Part shown: positions 35,488 to 46,599 of the stretch, piece after piece | Layout of the letters: each line of letters begins with the position of its first letter | Position numbering within the stretch: position 1 is the stretch's first letter | From: Eurosta solidaginis | Taxonomy: Eukaryota; Arthropoda; Insecta; Diptera; Tephritidae | DNA: 64,000 nt | Reading direction: 5' to 3' | Assembly (NCBI RefSeq): GCF_040869045.1 | Contig: NC_090321.1 | Coordinates: 92,238,603-92,302,602, forward strand | Notes under the pieces: generated by a model | The model's input: the letters and a program-made list of their open reading frames with translations, nothing else | Told to the model about the DNA's origin: nothing | Databases searched by the model: none | Translations under genes and position numbers: made by a program

Positions 35488-36357
35488 GGCATAAAGAAAA
35501 TAGCAAATGTCGAAGAAAAAATGTAAAAGCAAACAAAACATTAATGTACGCTTTTTACAAAGTTTACAGCAGCGCACGTACTACAAATTACACAAAATAT
35601 TATCAAAACAACAACAAAAAAGCGGAAAAGGCAAATATAAATATGTACATTTGTATTTACTGATAAATAAACAAACTGGTATGCAATAAATGCAGTGAGA
35701 TATATGAGCACAAGTTCGAGTCAGTTTTTTTTTATGTCCCGATCAACAACATACGTATGTATGTACATGAATGTGGGAGAAAACTGCGGTTAAAGTTGTT
35801 TGCTGACCCAATTAGATGCTGCCTCAGCCTCGCTGTGCTCACACGTGTCCCTCCCATCAACAGCCCTATGTAGTACACGCTTACCAGCTGAGCGCAAAAA
35901 AGCGAAAGTGCGTTATCACAATCAAAATCAAACAGTTCACTTTTCCAGTAAACTGACAAAACGGCTGTAACTTGGTTGTAATGTAAATGCTATGTAACTA
36001 TAGCTGAAAATAATTGCGATAACTGAAGTGAAAATTTTATCGTTTACAAAACATTTTTTATCTTTGCACTGTACCTTAGAGGCGTTAAATTTGTTGCATA
36101 TTTTGGCGCATATTTGTGCTTTTTGATTCAAAATATTTATGCACATGCTCACGTGTGTGTAGATTGTTAAAAAAAGTTCCGAGTACTGTTAAAGTCGTGA
36201 ACATGCCAAGCACAGAATTTTAAACAATTTTTAAAACTTTTATTTTTTTGAAAGATAGTTTGTTCTTTTAAATAAAACACCATCATTTGCAATAGAAACA
36301 CTTCAAAAACAGTTAATACATGTACACTTATGAATAATATTTCACAATTCACAAGTC
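35488..36357. other. Unannotated AT-rich stretch
   Basis: Contains a TATG microsatellite near 35755 and CAACAACAA runs. Short open frames show no recognisable motif. Confidence 0.45.
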
Positions 36358-36530
36358 CATGTTGTTGTTGTAGCGACACAGAGACTGCCCGAAGGTTTTG
36401 GATAGTGTTATCGATGTTGATGGTCCTTTGCCGAACATAGATCCGGTGCGTTCCGCTTACAATCAGCATTAAGGTACAAGCCCGGCCATTGACCCTTTTA
36501 GGCCATCCCACTCCTTCTAGATTAAACTGG
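36358..36530 (+). repeat. Dispersed repeat E, 5' part
   Basis: Begins GTTGTTGTTGTAGCGACAC and continues with AGATCCGGTGCGTTCCG, CATTAAGGTACAAGCCCGGCC and AGGCC. This looks like the 5' part of the repeat whose middle and 3' parts are at 39945-40240. The link between the halves comes from my recollection of fly sequences, not from an overlap in this window. Confidence 0.55.
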
Positions 36531-37864
36531 CTCCTGAAAATTTAAAAATAAAAAATTTCATTTGTGAAAAGTGCTGCAAATCATAGATTTTTTTCGAAAC
36601 ATTTTCTTATACATTACATATAAAGTGTGACGATATGTTTTCTTACAAAGATGTGATACTTTGGTATGATACTAGAATCGGTGGCACTTTGGTTCGAAAC
36701 CAGGCCACAGCTTTTTTTATAACTGCAAATGTAGACCTATCTAGCTTCAAATTGCACCATAGTTCTTTGCATTCAATTTCAGAAGACCGGTATAATCTAT
36801 ACCTATTTGAAACGGAATTTACTTTTGGTCATACATATATGTAATATAGAATAAAATGGTGTCGTATATATACCGAATGTCGACACACATGTATATACAC
36901 GATATATTACTTACGTATCAGGATATTCGTTTACTAATAAAAGTGTCAAATGTTAGTTTAAATTAGTAGATATTATAATTAGTTTAGCATTTTGTAGAAA
37001 ATGTATTGTGAATACAAAGTTATAAATTAATATTCGATATTTTATATGAAACCGCACTGCTCGTACTCGTCTGAACCGCTCTTCGGAGATATTCGTTTAC
37101 TAGTGACGCCGGTAGAGTCGTGTTGTCAGTGTTGGACTTGTAGGGATGCATTTTAATAGGCGTGACAATGGTTTCAGATTTAGGCTCAAACTTTCAACCG
37201 TGTAACAAGATTCACCTCTGGTAGGTGAGGTTGACAATTTTGTTGCAGAAGCTGTAAAGCTATTAAGTTTTGTATTGCATTTATAGCGATGGGAAGAAAG
37301 CTATGGGGCTGTATTAACAAAATTATCTCGTGTATGCGAAAATAATTTTAAGGAAACTTATTTTATCACCTGTCCATCAGATCTGAGTTTTTTCAAACGA
37401 GCTCGGGTCTACCCAGGAACTGTTCCAATTCAAATGAACCAAGACCTTCACGAGTGAGCACAATTAAGCAAAATGCCATATATATTTTCGATTTCGAAAC
37501 TCAAACAGAAAGTCTTTTCTAAACCAGTTTTCGAAAGGAGAAAACAAGAAATATGGATGCAAGGCTAGAGAGTTAGGTGTAAAAGCTTTAAAATCCTATC
37601 AAAATGTAGTTCTGGAAGTGGGAAGATAATTAATGTAGAAAATCATACAACTTGGGCAATTGAATACCAAAATACGGCTAAAGCCGTTTTGTCAACAGAA
37701 GTGGGTTTTCCGCCAAAATACCCTCTTAGTATAATGTCAGATATACAACTGTAGCTTCTGTGTTTGTTATTATTGAAATAAGTATGATCGACTTTTGAAG
37801 TTCTCATAGTCATAGGTAATACCGCTACGCCTGAATTTAGTTTCCCCGCAAAACTTATACGGCT
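36531..37864. other. Unannotated stretch
   Basis: A 40-bp piece near 37215-37255 (GGTAGGTGAGGTTGACAATT) matches the middle of repeat E at 40100. Otherwise nothing is recognised. Frames at 36635-36844 and 37643-37918 have no motif. Confidence 0.45.
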
Positions 37865-38800
37865 GTGCAAAATTACGTTGAGCAACACCATCAGCTCAGT
37901 CAGAATTAGGAAGGACATCTCCGAGCTGTTCGAAACTAAACGAGATTCCAGGTAAGGTGACCCCCTATCGCGCGATTTCTTTAATTTGATGCTGGAGAAA
38001 ATTATACTAGCTGCAGAACTTAACCGCTCTGGAACAATATTCTATAAAAGCGTGCAATCACGCTGATGACATTAATATCATCGGCCTAAACACCCACGCC
38101 GTTATTTCTGCTTACTCCAAACTGAATAAAAAAGCGGTAAAGATGGGTTTGATGGTGAATGAGGACTAAACGAAGTATCAGCTATCATCGAGCAAAGAGT
38201 TAGCGCATATGCGCCTTGGCAACCACGGTACTGTTGACAGCCATAATTTCGAAATAGTAAACGACTTCGTTTGTTTGGAACCAGCATCAACACTAAAAAC
38301 AACATCAGCTCCGAGATCCAGCGGAGAATCACCCTTGCCAATAAATGCTACTTTGGACTAGGTAGGCAATTGAAAAGTGGAGTCCTCTCTCAGCAAACGA
38401 AAATCATACTCTAGAGGTATCGTATCCGTCCTCCTATATGATGCAGCAGCATGGACCATGACAACATCAGATTAAGTGGCTCTGGGAGTGTTCGGGAGAA
38501 AAGTTCTTCGAAAGATTTATGGACCTCTATGTGTTGGCGATGGCAAGTACCGAAGAAGATTTAACGATGAGCTATAGGAGCTCTACAGACATCAACATAG
38601 TCCAGCGAATGAAAACGGAGCGGCTGGGCTGCCTAGGCCATGTTATGCGATTGAAAGGTGACGCTCCGGCCAAGAAAGTGTTTCTATCGTAACCCGCCTT
38701 TGGAAGCAAAGGTAGAGGGCGGCCCCCACTCCGCAGGAAGGACCAGGTGGAAAACGATTTAAACTCGCTTGGTGTGATCAATTAGCGCCAATTAAGTAAG
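37865..38800 (+). pseudogene. RTE-like reverse transcriptase C-terminal remnant
   Basis: Broken plus-strand frames spell the end of an RTE/BovB-type RT: GDPLSRDFFNLMLEKIILAAEL (motif B and following, 37960-38025), GLMVNED-TKY (38145), LGTSINTKNNISSEIQRRITLANKCYFGL (38275-38360), LLYDAAAWTMTTSD (38430-38475), VFGRKVLRKIYGPLC (38488-38530) and a final GRPPLRRKDQVE-like basic end before 38790. Stops and shifts occur every 20-60 codons. The catalytic YxDD segment and everything upstream are missing. The fragment ends in AAGTAAGTAAGTAAGT at 38794-38810. Confidence 0.8.
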
Positions 38801-39944
38801 TAAGTAAGTCTAGATAATTCTGTCTTACAAAGTAAAATGCACAAAAAAAAACATAGGTGATAAAATTTTACATGCAGCACATAGGGTTAATTCATGTTTT
38901 CATTTGTTTGACATAATAGTCCGTTATAGGATAATCATATTCAATTGTCAGACAATCTTTGGGAATATGTACTATATTATCAAATTGGATGAGTCCGGAA
39001 CTCAGTTTGCTTTGTTTGATTCATATTATAAAAAATAAATTTATTAACATAACTAGTAAGCCCCATGATGAGATGAGTATTCAGGTGTTCCCATCCCGTT
39101 GACGTTTTCCCTTATTCTGACAAATTCGGCACGCATATTTTAGAGGGTTGTCTATCATATACAACTTCCTTTGAATTCTACTATGATCGGAGCAGATTTT
39201 ATTATACGTTTAGAAACACAATAACTACATACATATATAAGTCGCTACAAGAATTTTTTGCACAATAAAATTGACGCAACTTTGTATTTCCGAAAATTAA
39301 GTTATGCAAATTTATTACTTTTGTAATGCAAGTAAATACTGGCAAATAAAGTTGCCGAAAAACTGGGATTATGTTGCTGACATCACGTTTATTATTGTGT
39401 TATTTTAAAACCCATCCTAAGCAAACGGCTACGATGTAGAATTATTGCATACGCGGTCAAAAGTGTAAGTTTATTTTTTAAAGCTAGCAAAGTTTACTTA
39501 TGATTTTAAGCTTTTTTATACTAATTTTCAAACCACTTAATAGTTTTAGGGCAATTTCTAAGATATCTTGGTGTCAGCTTTAGTCCAGACACTTGAAAAA
39601 TATAATTTTCGATAAAAAGCTTAACTCTAAAAGCGAAAAGTTTTACCCGTACCGCGTTTTTGAAAATTTTTGGTCTTTATTATAAACTACTAAATGATAA
39701 ACCTCATTTTTAATATATTTTGGTGCAAATTTTAGTCCAGAAATTGTCAAATAGTATTTCCAATTAGTGGTTTGAAATCAAAACTTAAAAGTTTTACAGG
39801 CTATACTATCAGGGGACTGAACTTTAATATTTTTGGGTTTAAATTTTAGACGAATAAGTGATTTAAAATTAAAATCAAGAAGTTCTACCCATATTCCCGT
39901 TCTTTCCTTAACTCTTTTTTTATATATATACATACAAATTTCGT
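38801..39944. other. Unannotated AT-rich stretch
   Basis: From 39540 a loose quasi-repeat appears (TTTAGTCCAGAC near 39582, TTTAGTCCAGAA near 39730), continuing in spirit at 40700-40930. Nothing coding. Confidence 0.45.
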
Positions 39945-40240
39945 GAAAATGGAATCAACCAATCCCGACCATCTCGGGAACGATTTGTTATGACCACATG
40001 CGACTTTCTAGGCCATACCGCCCTCCCACCCCCTAGATCTATGAGGAGTTCGGGGTCGCCAGAGCCTCGGCTGTTAATGAAACAGGATCCGCCACGGATA
40101 GGTGGGGTTGACAATTGGGTTAGGAGAAGCTATATATTGCGCTAGCAACCATACATGAATCTGGAATTTTAGTCGTCTCTTACGACAGGCATACCTACCG
40201 CGGGTATATTCTAACCCCCTCACCCGCTGGGGGAGAAACA
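39945..40240 (+). repeat. Dispersed repeat E, middle and 3' part
   Basis: Contains GACCATCTCGGGAACG, CGCCAGAGCCTCGGCTG, GGATCCGCCACGGATAGG, GGTTGACAATTGGGTTAGG and the end CGACAGGCATACCTACCGCGG followed by ACCCGCTGGGGG. GC-rich against its surroundings. A decayed copy in the opposite orientation lies at 45040-45165. A minus-strand frame at 39920-40114 is a by-product. Confidence 0.7.
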
Positions 40241-40292
40241 ACGGTGTCGTTTTTATTGTTGACACAAAATTTTCTGAAAATTATCAGGTAAT

Positions 40293-40894
40293 CTCTTTTG
40301 CGAAAAGCAAAGTAAATAAAACACATATATTGAACAACTGATAAAAAAAATAATTTTGGATTCTTAGATAAACTTCCAATAAAATCTGCATTCAATTTTA
40401 GTCACAGATGCTTTTGAAATTCAAAGTGAAGGAATAGCATTTAGCAGCACGTGGAAGCGAGATTCCAAAAGAAGGAAATGCAAATTTTATTTTGAAATTT
40501 AGCGAATGTACTTCTTTCCTGCTGGAAGTTGCAGTACTTTGAAGAACAGGCTCCTATAAAGAGGCAAGGTGATCAAAGCTTCAAAATCGGCAGTGAGGAA
40601 AATACCTGTGATATTAGTATTGTATCATTTTATGAAAGGAACTTAACTTAGGACATTTGTAGATCTATTGATGTTGTAAATAAACGAGCCCGTTAAACAT
40701 AAATCAAAATGTTTTAATTCTAGATCTTTTACATATAAATTCAAACCGAACAGTTTTAGCTACAGATTCTGTGGTTTTAAATATGGACAGATTTTGTTCT
40801 AAAATTTAGACTGAAATGTTTTAATTTTAGTTTTTGAAGGTTTTAAATATTCACTCAAGGGTTGGAGAAGCAAACAGAAATATTTTAGTTCTAG
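40293..40894 (+). repeat. Left arm of a 0.6-kb inverted repeat
   Basis: From CTCTTTTGCGAAAAGCAAAG at 40293 to TTAGTTCTAG at 40894 the sequence is the near-identical complement of 45558-46160, with only scattered substitutions and small indels. No coding potential. Inner parts contain a loose AAATGTTTTAATT quasi-repeat. Confidence 0.9.
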
Positions 40895-40953
40895 TGTTTT
40901 TTGGTTTCACGTTTAAAGAATTAAGTTTTAAATCTAAACTAAAATGTTTTAAT

Positions 40954-41293
40954 TTAATAATTTAGGAAAATTTTAAACAATGTGCCATCAGGACGGACAA
41001 GGCGACATCTGTTTCGTTTATACCTTGTAAATCTCTTCAAAGGCGTTTTTCCCGGGAGTGGGATTTGAACCCGCACTCCTACGATGGTTGAAGTGTTACA
41101 AACGCATTCAGCCACGTTATGCCTTAGTTGTTGTAAGAGATTTACAAGGTATAATCGAAACAGCTGTCGCCTTGTTCGTCCTGATGTCACATTGTTTAAA
41201 TTTTTCCCAAATTATTAAATAAATTATAAATTGCTTCAAATAAATGTTTTCATACATTTAAAAAGCAATAAGGGCTACCCCTGCTTAATTCAT
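40954..41293 (-). repeat. tRNA-headed foldback SINE, flanked by a 16-bp direct repeat
   Basis: Left arm from TAATAATTTAGG, with GACGGACAAGGCGACA; loop with a tRNA-like module; right arm GAGATTTACAAGG...GTCGCCTTGTTCGTCCTG...GCTTAATTCAT. ACTAAAATGTTTTAAT flanks both sides (40938-40953 and 41294-41309), which would suit insertion by LINE machinery, but that phrase also recurs in the surrounding quasi-repeat. Second complete example of the structure at 13026-13398. Confidence 0.82.
41051..41123 (-). pseudogene. tRNA-like module in the foldback loop
   Basis: On the minus strand: GGCATAACGTGGCTGAATGCG (A-box region), then GTGCGGGTTCAAATCCCAC (T-arm with B box) and TCCCGGG. The T-stem pairs at four of five positions. 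No proper acceptor stem is seen. Confidence 0.65.
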
Positions 41294-41309
41294 ACTAAAA
41301 TGTTTTAAT

Positions 41310-42336
41310 ATTGGTTTGAAAAATTGAAATTTTCCGGACTAAAATTTAAACCTATATGTTTCAATACAAAATTAGTCAGTTGAGCTCGCTTTTTTTTAAA
41401 CTGTGCAAAGTCTGCATTTAAAACCAAAAAAGGAGCTTGTAGACCAAAAACAAAAAATTTCAACCTTGTATGATAGTATTAATGTAGATACAGAAAGCTT
41501 TGGTTTTAAAAATTATTGCACGCTCTGCTAACATGTGAAACACAAGCCATAATGACTAAGCATCAGTATTAAGTAGTTCCTTATTGTTTTTACTGTATGA
41601 TTTGACAGGTTTTTGGCACCGACGCATAAAGCACAGTGCAACGCCTCATAACTTCAAATTACATTACAAATACGTAGCTGCACCTTTCATAAGTGGTTGA
41701 AGAGAAATACAGTCCAACAGACAAGAAGGCGGTTTGGATGCATCCATTAGGTGGGTGTGAATGCGCAGTTTTATACTCATTCACACATTCAAGTTGTAAG
41801 TTTATCTTTTTAATGTTTTAGTGCGTTAGAGTTAAGGCGATGCTATATTTATTTTAGAATAAGTATTTATATGTGAACAATTATTTACAGTAAAATGGGG
41901 ACCAGAAATCGTAAACCAATAATAAAAGGAAATACGAGGTCACAAGATCCATTCAAAAGGGTTAAAAAAACAAATATATTTGCAAATATGTATCTGTATG
42001 TACATAATTCGGTTATACCCATTTTGTATTGTTTGAACATTTCTTTTTAAATGCAGACCATAACTCTCCCTATTCGGATATTGAGAAGACCATGAAGGAA
42101 CTCTTATTTTTCTTTATTTATAAACTATCTAAGGTCAAGGCAAAGGAATTGTATTTCTGTAGAACAGTCATTCTTTCAGTACGATAAATGCAGCTCATTT
42201 GAAGCGCCAAGGTAGAACATGTCTTCTTCGCCTATAGTTAGTTACCAGATCAGGGGAGGTCTTCCCTAAATCTTTTGCCAAATTAGAATGGCGATAGAAA
42301 TATATCGCTCAAAGATAGTATTATTATTATTATTAT
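41310..42336. other. Unannotated AT-rich stretch
   Basis: Continues the loose ACTAAAATTTAAACC quasi-repeat to about 41470, then ordinary AT-rich DNA. Ends in a (TTA)n run at 42320-42336 into which the hAT inserted. Confidence 0.5.
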
Positions 42337-44437
42337 CAGGGATAGGATTTTAAGGCATTTGCCTATTTTGTATGCTTCGTCGTATGTATAAATAAATTAA
42401 AGAATCACGCGTTTTATCTCTTTCTACACTAAAACTATGATTTTTAAATTGCCTTTTTCGTGCCTTTTTTTTACTATATTGCCATTTTCTGCCTTTTTGT
42501 AATATTCTGCCTTCTTTTTGCCTATTTATATCTCCATATGTGAAGTTTTACATTGTTTAAGTATTGAAAGTAAGTCTGCTACGTGTAAACGGCACTCTCT
42601 ATTCATTACCACGAGTTTATGTTGTACAACACTGGAATTCATCTTATCAGCTGATTGTGAATTCCTTGTCGCAGTGAACACCGACATGAAAAGTCGGTTG
42701 TTGTTTGCAATTTCAAATTTGTGTGTATATCAAAGTCGAGTGTGTATTTTACGAACATTTAAAATGTCTAAAGCAATTTGTTATAATTCCGTAAAAATCA
42801 ACGGTTATATGTATAAAGGAATTCGGGTCAAATATACTTACGACTGATGGAAAAATATTAATTTGTATTTACTGTGGAATTAAAGTAAATCGCGACAAGA
42901 AACACCACATTCAACAACACCTACAAACGGAAAAGCACAAAACAGCTGTATAATTGAAACTTTCTACGAAGGTGCAACCTGTTACCTCATTTTTAAATAC
43001 ACCGGCTTCAAACGAATTTTTCCAAGATATCACCAAAATGATGGTAGCCTGCGATATACCATTATTCAAAGCTAACCATACGGAATTCAAATCGTTTATG
43101 GCAAAATATGCCCAGAAGAAGGTTCCTGATCAATCAACTATGCGAAAACATTATTTAAATTATCGAAAAGTAAATGCCTCAGAAATTGCTAAGCTGTTTG
43201 GTAATTCCTTGAAGCTTCTATGGCCAGAAGAAGTTTAACGAGACAAAGTGCTGATATTTCTAACAGATGCCGCACCGTATATGAAAAAAAGCGTAGTAGG
43301 GATTCAGTTATTTTACCCACGAATAATCCATATTACATGTATTGCTCACGGAGTTCACAGGATATGCAAAAACTTCGAAGCCAATACGCAAACGTAGACT
43401 CCTTAATCGCTAATATAAAAAAAGCATTTTCAAAAAGCCCCTCAAGAATTCGTTTTTTTAAAGAAAAGAAACCGGATCTCCCTCTACCTCCTCAACCTGT
43501 AAGTTGTAAATATTTAAAATATATATGCATACATTGTGATTAAAAAAAATTTTGCTTTCAAAGGTTTTAACGCGCTTGGGAACTTGGCTTGAGGCAGCAT
43601 CTTATTTTGCAAAAAACTTCAACGAGATCAAATAGTTGAAGGTCTTGATGACGATGCGGCCTGCATTATTTTTGCGAAAAAATTGTTTGCAAATAAGGGC
43701 ATCCGAGAGGAGTTGCTTATATCCAGGCAAATTTTGGTTTCCTATTAAGCGAGGGAAATGCTTTCAAAATGCTTCAGAAAAGAGGTATTGTGTTACTCTT
43801 ATACCTGTGTTTACTCGTATATATAAAGTTTCTAATTTATTGGTTTGTATTTACATAGGTGAACCTATTAGAAATCCATTGGCAATTCTCAACAACATAG
43901 AAAACAATTTAAAACAGGCCAAGGGACCAGTAGCTAAAATCATATTGGAAACATTTTATAAAGTATTCCAACCGAATCAAGGCCTACAAGTTATAGAAAA
44001 GTTGCCGCAATTGTGAATGGTCAAAAGTTTGTGGAATTACCAGAAAATATAGCTATAAATGAAGTTGAGGTTTTGAATTGGGCACCATTGGTATCTGTAG
44101 ATGTTGAGAGGTCATTTAGTTCCTTCAAAGCTATGCTTCGGGATAATCGCATGAGATTACTACCCGAAAATTTCAAAATCCATTTAGTAGCATTATGCTA
44201 CTATGAAAGCACCAGCGGCTAAAGCAATCAACCAGTTTAAATAAGTAAATATTTTTGAATATATATGCATACATTTATTTACAACGTACATTGTACATAT
44301 CGAGTATTGTCGGATTGTACACCCATACTTAAATATGAACCAAACAAGACTAAAAAATAAATGCCTTTTTTTTTGCCTTTTTTTAAAACTTAATTTGCCT
44401 ATCTCTCAGGTTTTAGCGCCTATAAATCCTATCACTG
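42337..44437 (+). mobile_element. hAT DNA transposon with 8-bp target duplication
   Basis: The left end CAGGGATAGGATTT (42337) and the complement of the right end (CAGTGATAGGATTT, ending 44437) match at 13 of 14 positions. ATTATTAT flanks both sides (42329-42336 and 44438-44445), the 8-bp duplication of hAT elements. Both subterminal regions are packed with TGCCTTTTT and GCCTATTT motifs (42370-42530 and 44360-44410), which may be transposase-binding sites. It encodes a broken transposase. Confidence 0.95.
42763..44222 (+). pseudogene. hAT transposase of the CGG-binding-protein-1 type, internally deleted
   Basis: The transposase would bind and excise the element; the same gene family gave rise to the vertebrate CGG-repeat-binding protein. 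MSKAICYNSVKIN opens at 42763. After a shift near 42825 comes a BED-type finger, CIYCGIKVNRDKKHH...H (42865-42930). Then DITKMMVACDIPLFK and DQSTMRKHYLNY (43025-43165) jump directly to SEIAKLFGNSLKLLWPEEV, so the segment with the first catalytic Asp is deleted. VLIFLTDAAPYM (second Asp) follows at 43245. An intron (GT at 43500 to AG at about 43564) precedes GTWLEAA. After further breaks, WAPLVSVDVERSFSSFKAMLRDNRMRLL and ENFKIHLV (44070-44190) form the hAT dimerisation domain, with stop at 44220. Confidence 0.88.
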
Positions 44438-44445
44438 ATTATTAT

Positions 44446-45039
44446 GTATGTTGGCGAAACCGCGAAATTGTTTAATTTATTTGAATTTGAAACGACTTTC
44501 TTACAATCCATTGCTATGCTTCTACTTATTATTCAGGCTTTATTTAAACTAGGCGAAGCTAAGTAGCAACAGTTGCAGTTCATATGAAATTCTCACACAT
44601 CCGCAGAGTAAAAAATACTTGGATTAATACCAGAACACAGTAGGAAATATTTGGCTTAATACCAGAAGCATATAATGAAGGGGTAATGACTTGCTCATAA
44701 TTTATACACACGAGTGTTACTCCAAATAAATCAATTAAGGAGAAAACATAACCACTAGAAATTGTTATGGATATCAAAAGCGCTAGAAATAATTCTCCAT
44801 TTTGAATCCATTTGGGATTCAAATGAAGTGCTCACCCGTCAGGACACGAGGACAGGAGCAATCAAAGACAAGTCTTTGGATGATCCATTTTTTCACTGGG
44901 ACCGCACAAACCCTTCGTCAGTGTGTGCCTACGTTCAAGAAAGAGAAAAAAGCGAATGCTGTGACTTTTTAATTTTGAAAATGAATAAGTGGAAATGAGA
45001 TGACACCTTTCCTAGACATTGTATTGTTTGAGTTGAAAT
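44446..45039. other. Unannotated stretch
   Basis: Nothing recognised. A frame at 44762-44998 has no domain. Confidence 0.45.
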
Positions 45040-45165
45040 AGAATGCGCTTCTCACCAAACGGAGGGCACGAACTCCCGTGTGGGGATTCAAGGGAGTGAT
45101 AACCGCAATTCCTAGCTTCCGCAACCCAATTATCAACCACACCTACGCGAGCCGAATGCTGTTAC
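45040..45165 (-). repeat. Dispersed repeat E, decayed inverted copy
   Basis: CAACCCAATTATCAACCACACCTACGCG near 45122 is the decayed complement of the GGATAGGTGGGGTTGACAATTGGGTT block at 40098. Neighbouring CCGTGTGGGGATTCAAGGG also fits the family. Confidence 0.55.
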
Positions 45166-45287
45166 AAATATGCATGTTGCAACTAAAGTGAGCTTTTTTA
45201 TCAATATTATTGCAAAGGTAAGTACCATACAGTGCGATTTTCTATATTATTTGGTATAGTTTTTCGGTGAACTTTTTCGAAAGGACA

Positions 45288-45520
45288 ACTAAAAGAAAGG
45301 AAAGGCAAGTACAGGGTTGAAAGGAAGTGAGAATACAGGATCGGACAGCGAACCAAAGGACAGGAAATGAAGGAAAAGGAAAGGATAGGAGAAAAGAGGA
45401 TAAGAAAGGAAAGGAAAGGATAGGAGAGGAAATGAAATGAAAGGAAGGGAAAGAAAAGGAAGGGAAGGGAAAGGAAAGGAAAAGAGAAAGGGAAAAAGGA
45501 AAGGAGAGGAAATGAAAACA
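45288..45520 (+). repeat. Polypurine tract, (GGAAA)n-like
   Basis: About 230 bp almost without pyrimidines on the plus strand, built from GGAAAGGAAA and AAAGGATAGG units with drifting phase. Minus-strand open frames across it (FPFLSFPFL-type) are artefacts of composition. Confidence 0.9.
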
Positions 45521-45557
45521 ATTAATTAAGATCATTTTTCTTTGACTTTCATCCAGG

Positions 45558-46160
45558 CTAGAACTAAAATATTTCTGTTTGCTTCTCTAACCCTTGAGTG
45601 TATATTTAAAACCTTGAAAAACTAAAATTAAAACATTTCAGTCTAAATTTTAGAACAAAAGCCGTCCATATTTAAAACCACAGAATCTGTAACTAAAACT
45701 CTTCGGTTTAAATTTATATGTAAAAAATCTAGAATTAAAACATTTTGATTTATGTTTAACGGGCTCGTTTATTTACAACATCAATAGATCTACAAATGTC
45801 CTAAGTTAAGTTCCTTTCATAAAATGATACAATACTAATATCACAGGTATTTTCCTAACTGCCGATTTTGAAGCTTTGATCACCTTGCCTCTTTATAGGA
45901 GCCTGTTCTTCAAAGTACTGCAACTTCCAGCAGGAAAGAAGTACAGTCGCTAAATTTCAAAATAAAATTTGCATTGCCTTATTTTGGAATCTCGCTTCCA
46001 CGTGCTGCTAAATGCTATTCCTTCACTTTGAATTCCAAAAGCATCTGTGACTAAAATTGAATGCAGATTTTATTGGAAGTTTATCTAAGAATCCAAAATT
46101 ATTATTTTTTATCAGTTGTTAAATATATGTTTTTTATTTACTTTGCTTTTCGCAAAAGAG
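45558..46160 (-). repeat. Right arm of a 0.6-kb inverted repeat
   Basis: Complement of 40293-40894, running from CTAGAACTAAAAT at 45558 to CGCAAAAGAG at 46160. The spacer between the arms is about 4.66 kb and holds a foldback SINE, the hAT, a decayed repeat E and the purine tract. No target duplication is visible outside the arms. Confidence 0.9.
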
Positions 46161-46179
46161 CCGAGCTTTTCATAATAAG

Positions 46180-46495
46180 GTTTGATTGAGTGTTAATTTT
46201 GACTGGTTGTGGTGCTGGAGAAAACCTGTTGATTCCAAGAACCCCGATAGTATCAACAGATCTCCCATTTCAATTTAAAGGCTACAGCTTCCAGTCAAAT
46301 TATGTTTTGCAGTAACAATAAATAAGGCTCAAGTACAAACACTTATGGTGGTCGGTTTGGACCTACGAGCTCAATGTTTCACACATGGGCAATTATATGT
46401 CGCTCTATCCCGTGTAACAAACAAAGATAATTTATATGTTTTAGCTCCTGATGGGAAAGCTGCAAACATTGTATTCAATGAAATTTTATAAGAAA
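46180..46495 (+). pseudogene. Helitron helicase (Pif1-like) C-terminal fragment
   Basis: After frame changes, the plus strand reads ...VKLCFAVTINKAQVQTL (46295-46345), then VVGLDLRAQCFTHGQLYVALSRVTNKDNLYVLAPDGKAANIVFNEIL (46350-46490). These are the last helicase motifs, with INK-Q-QTL and the HGQLYVA-SRV signature of Helitron Pif1-like helicases. It differs from the Helitron at 59152-63098, so it is a second family. The rest of the element is absent. Confidence 0.85.
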
Positions 46496-46599
46496 GAAAA
46501 TAAAAACTGACTGAATATGAACAGTTAATATGTATGGATATATACTTAACGTCGCTTTGAACTTAATTTTTTTCTGAATTATCTTTATTTTTGAATTGA

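Noticed and set aside
45207..45535. Two minus-strand frames rich in Phe, Leu, Ser and Pro
   Set aside because: Translation of a polypurine tract; composition artefact.
40293..46160. Polinton/Maverick with long terminal inverted repeats
   Set aside because: The arms would fit, but the spacer is under 5 kb and shows no polymerase B, integrase, protease or packaging ATPase, and no 6-bp duplication was seen.
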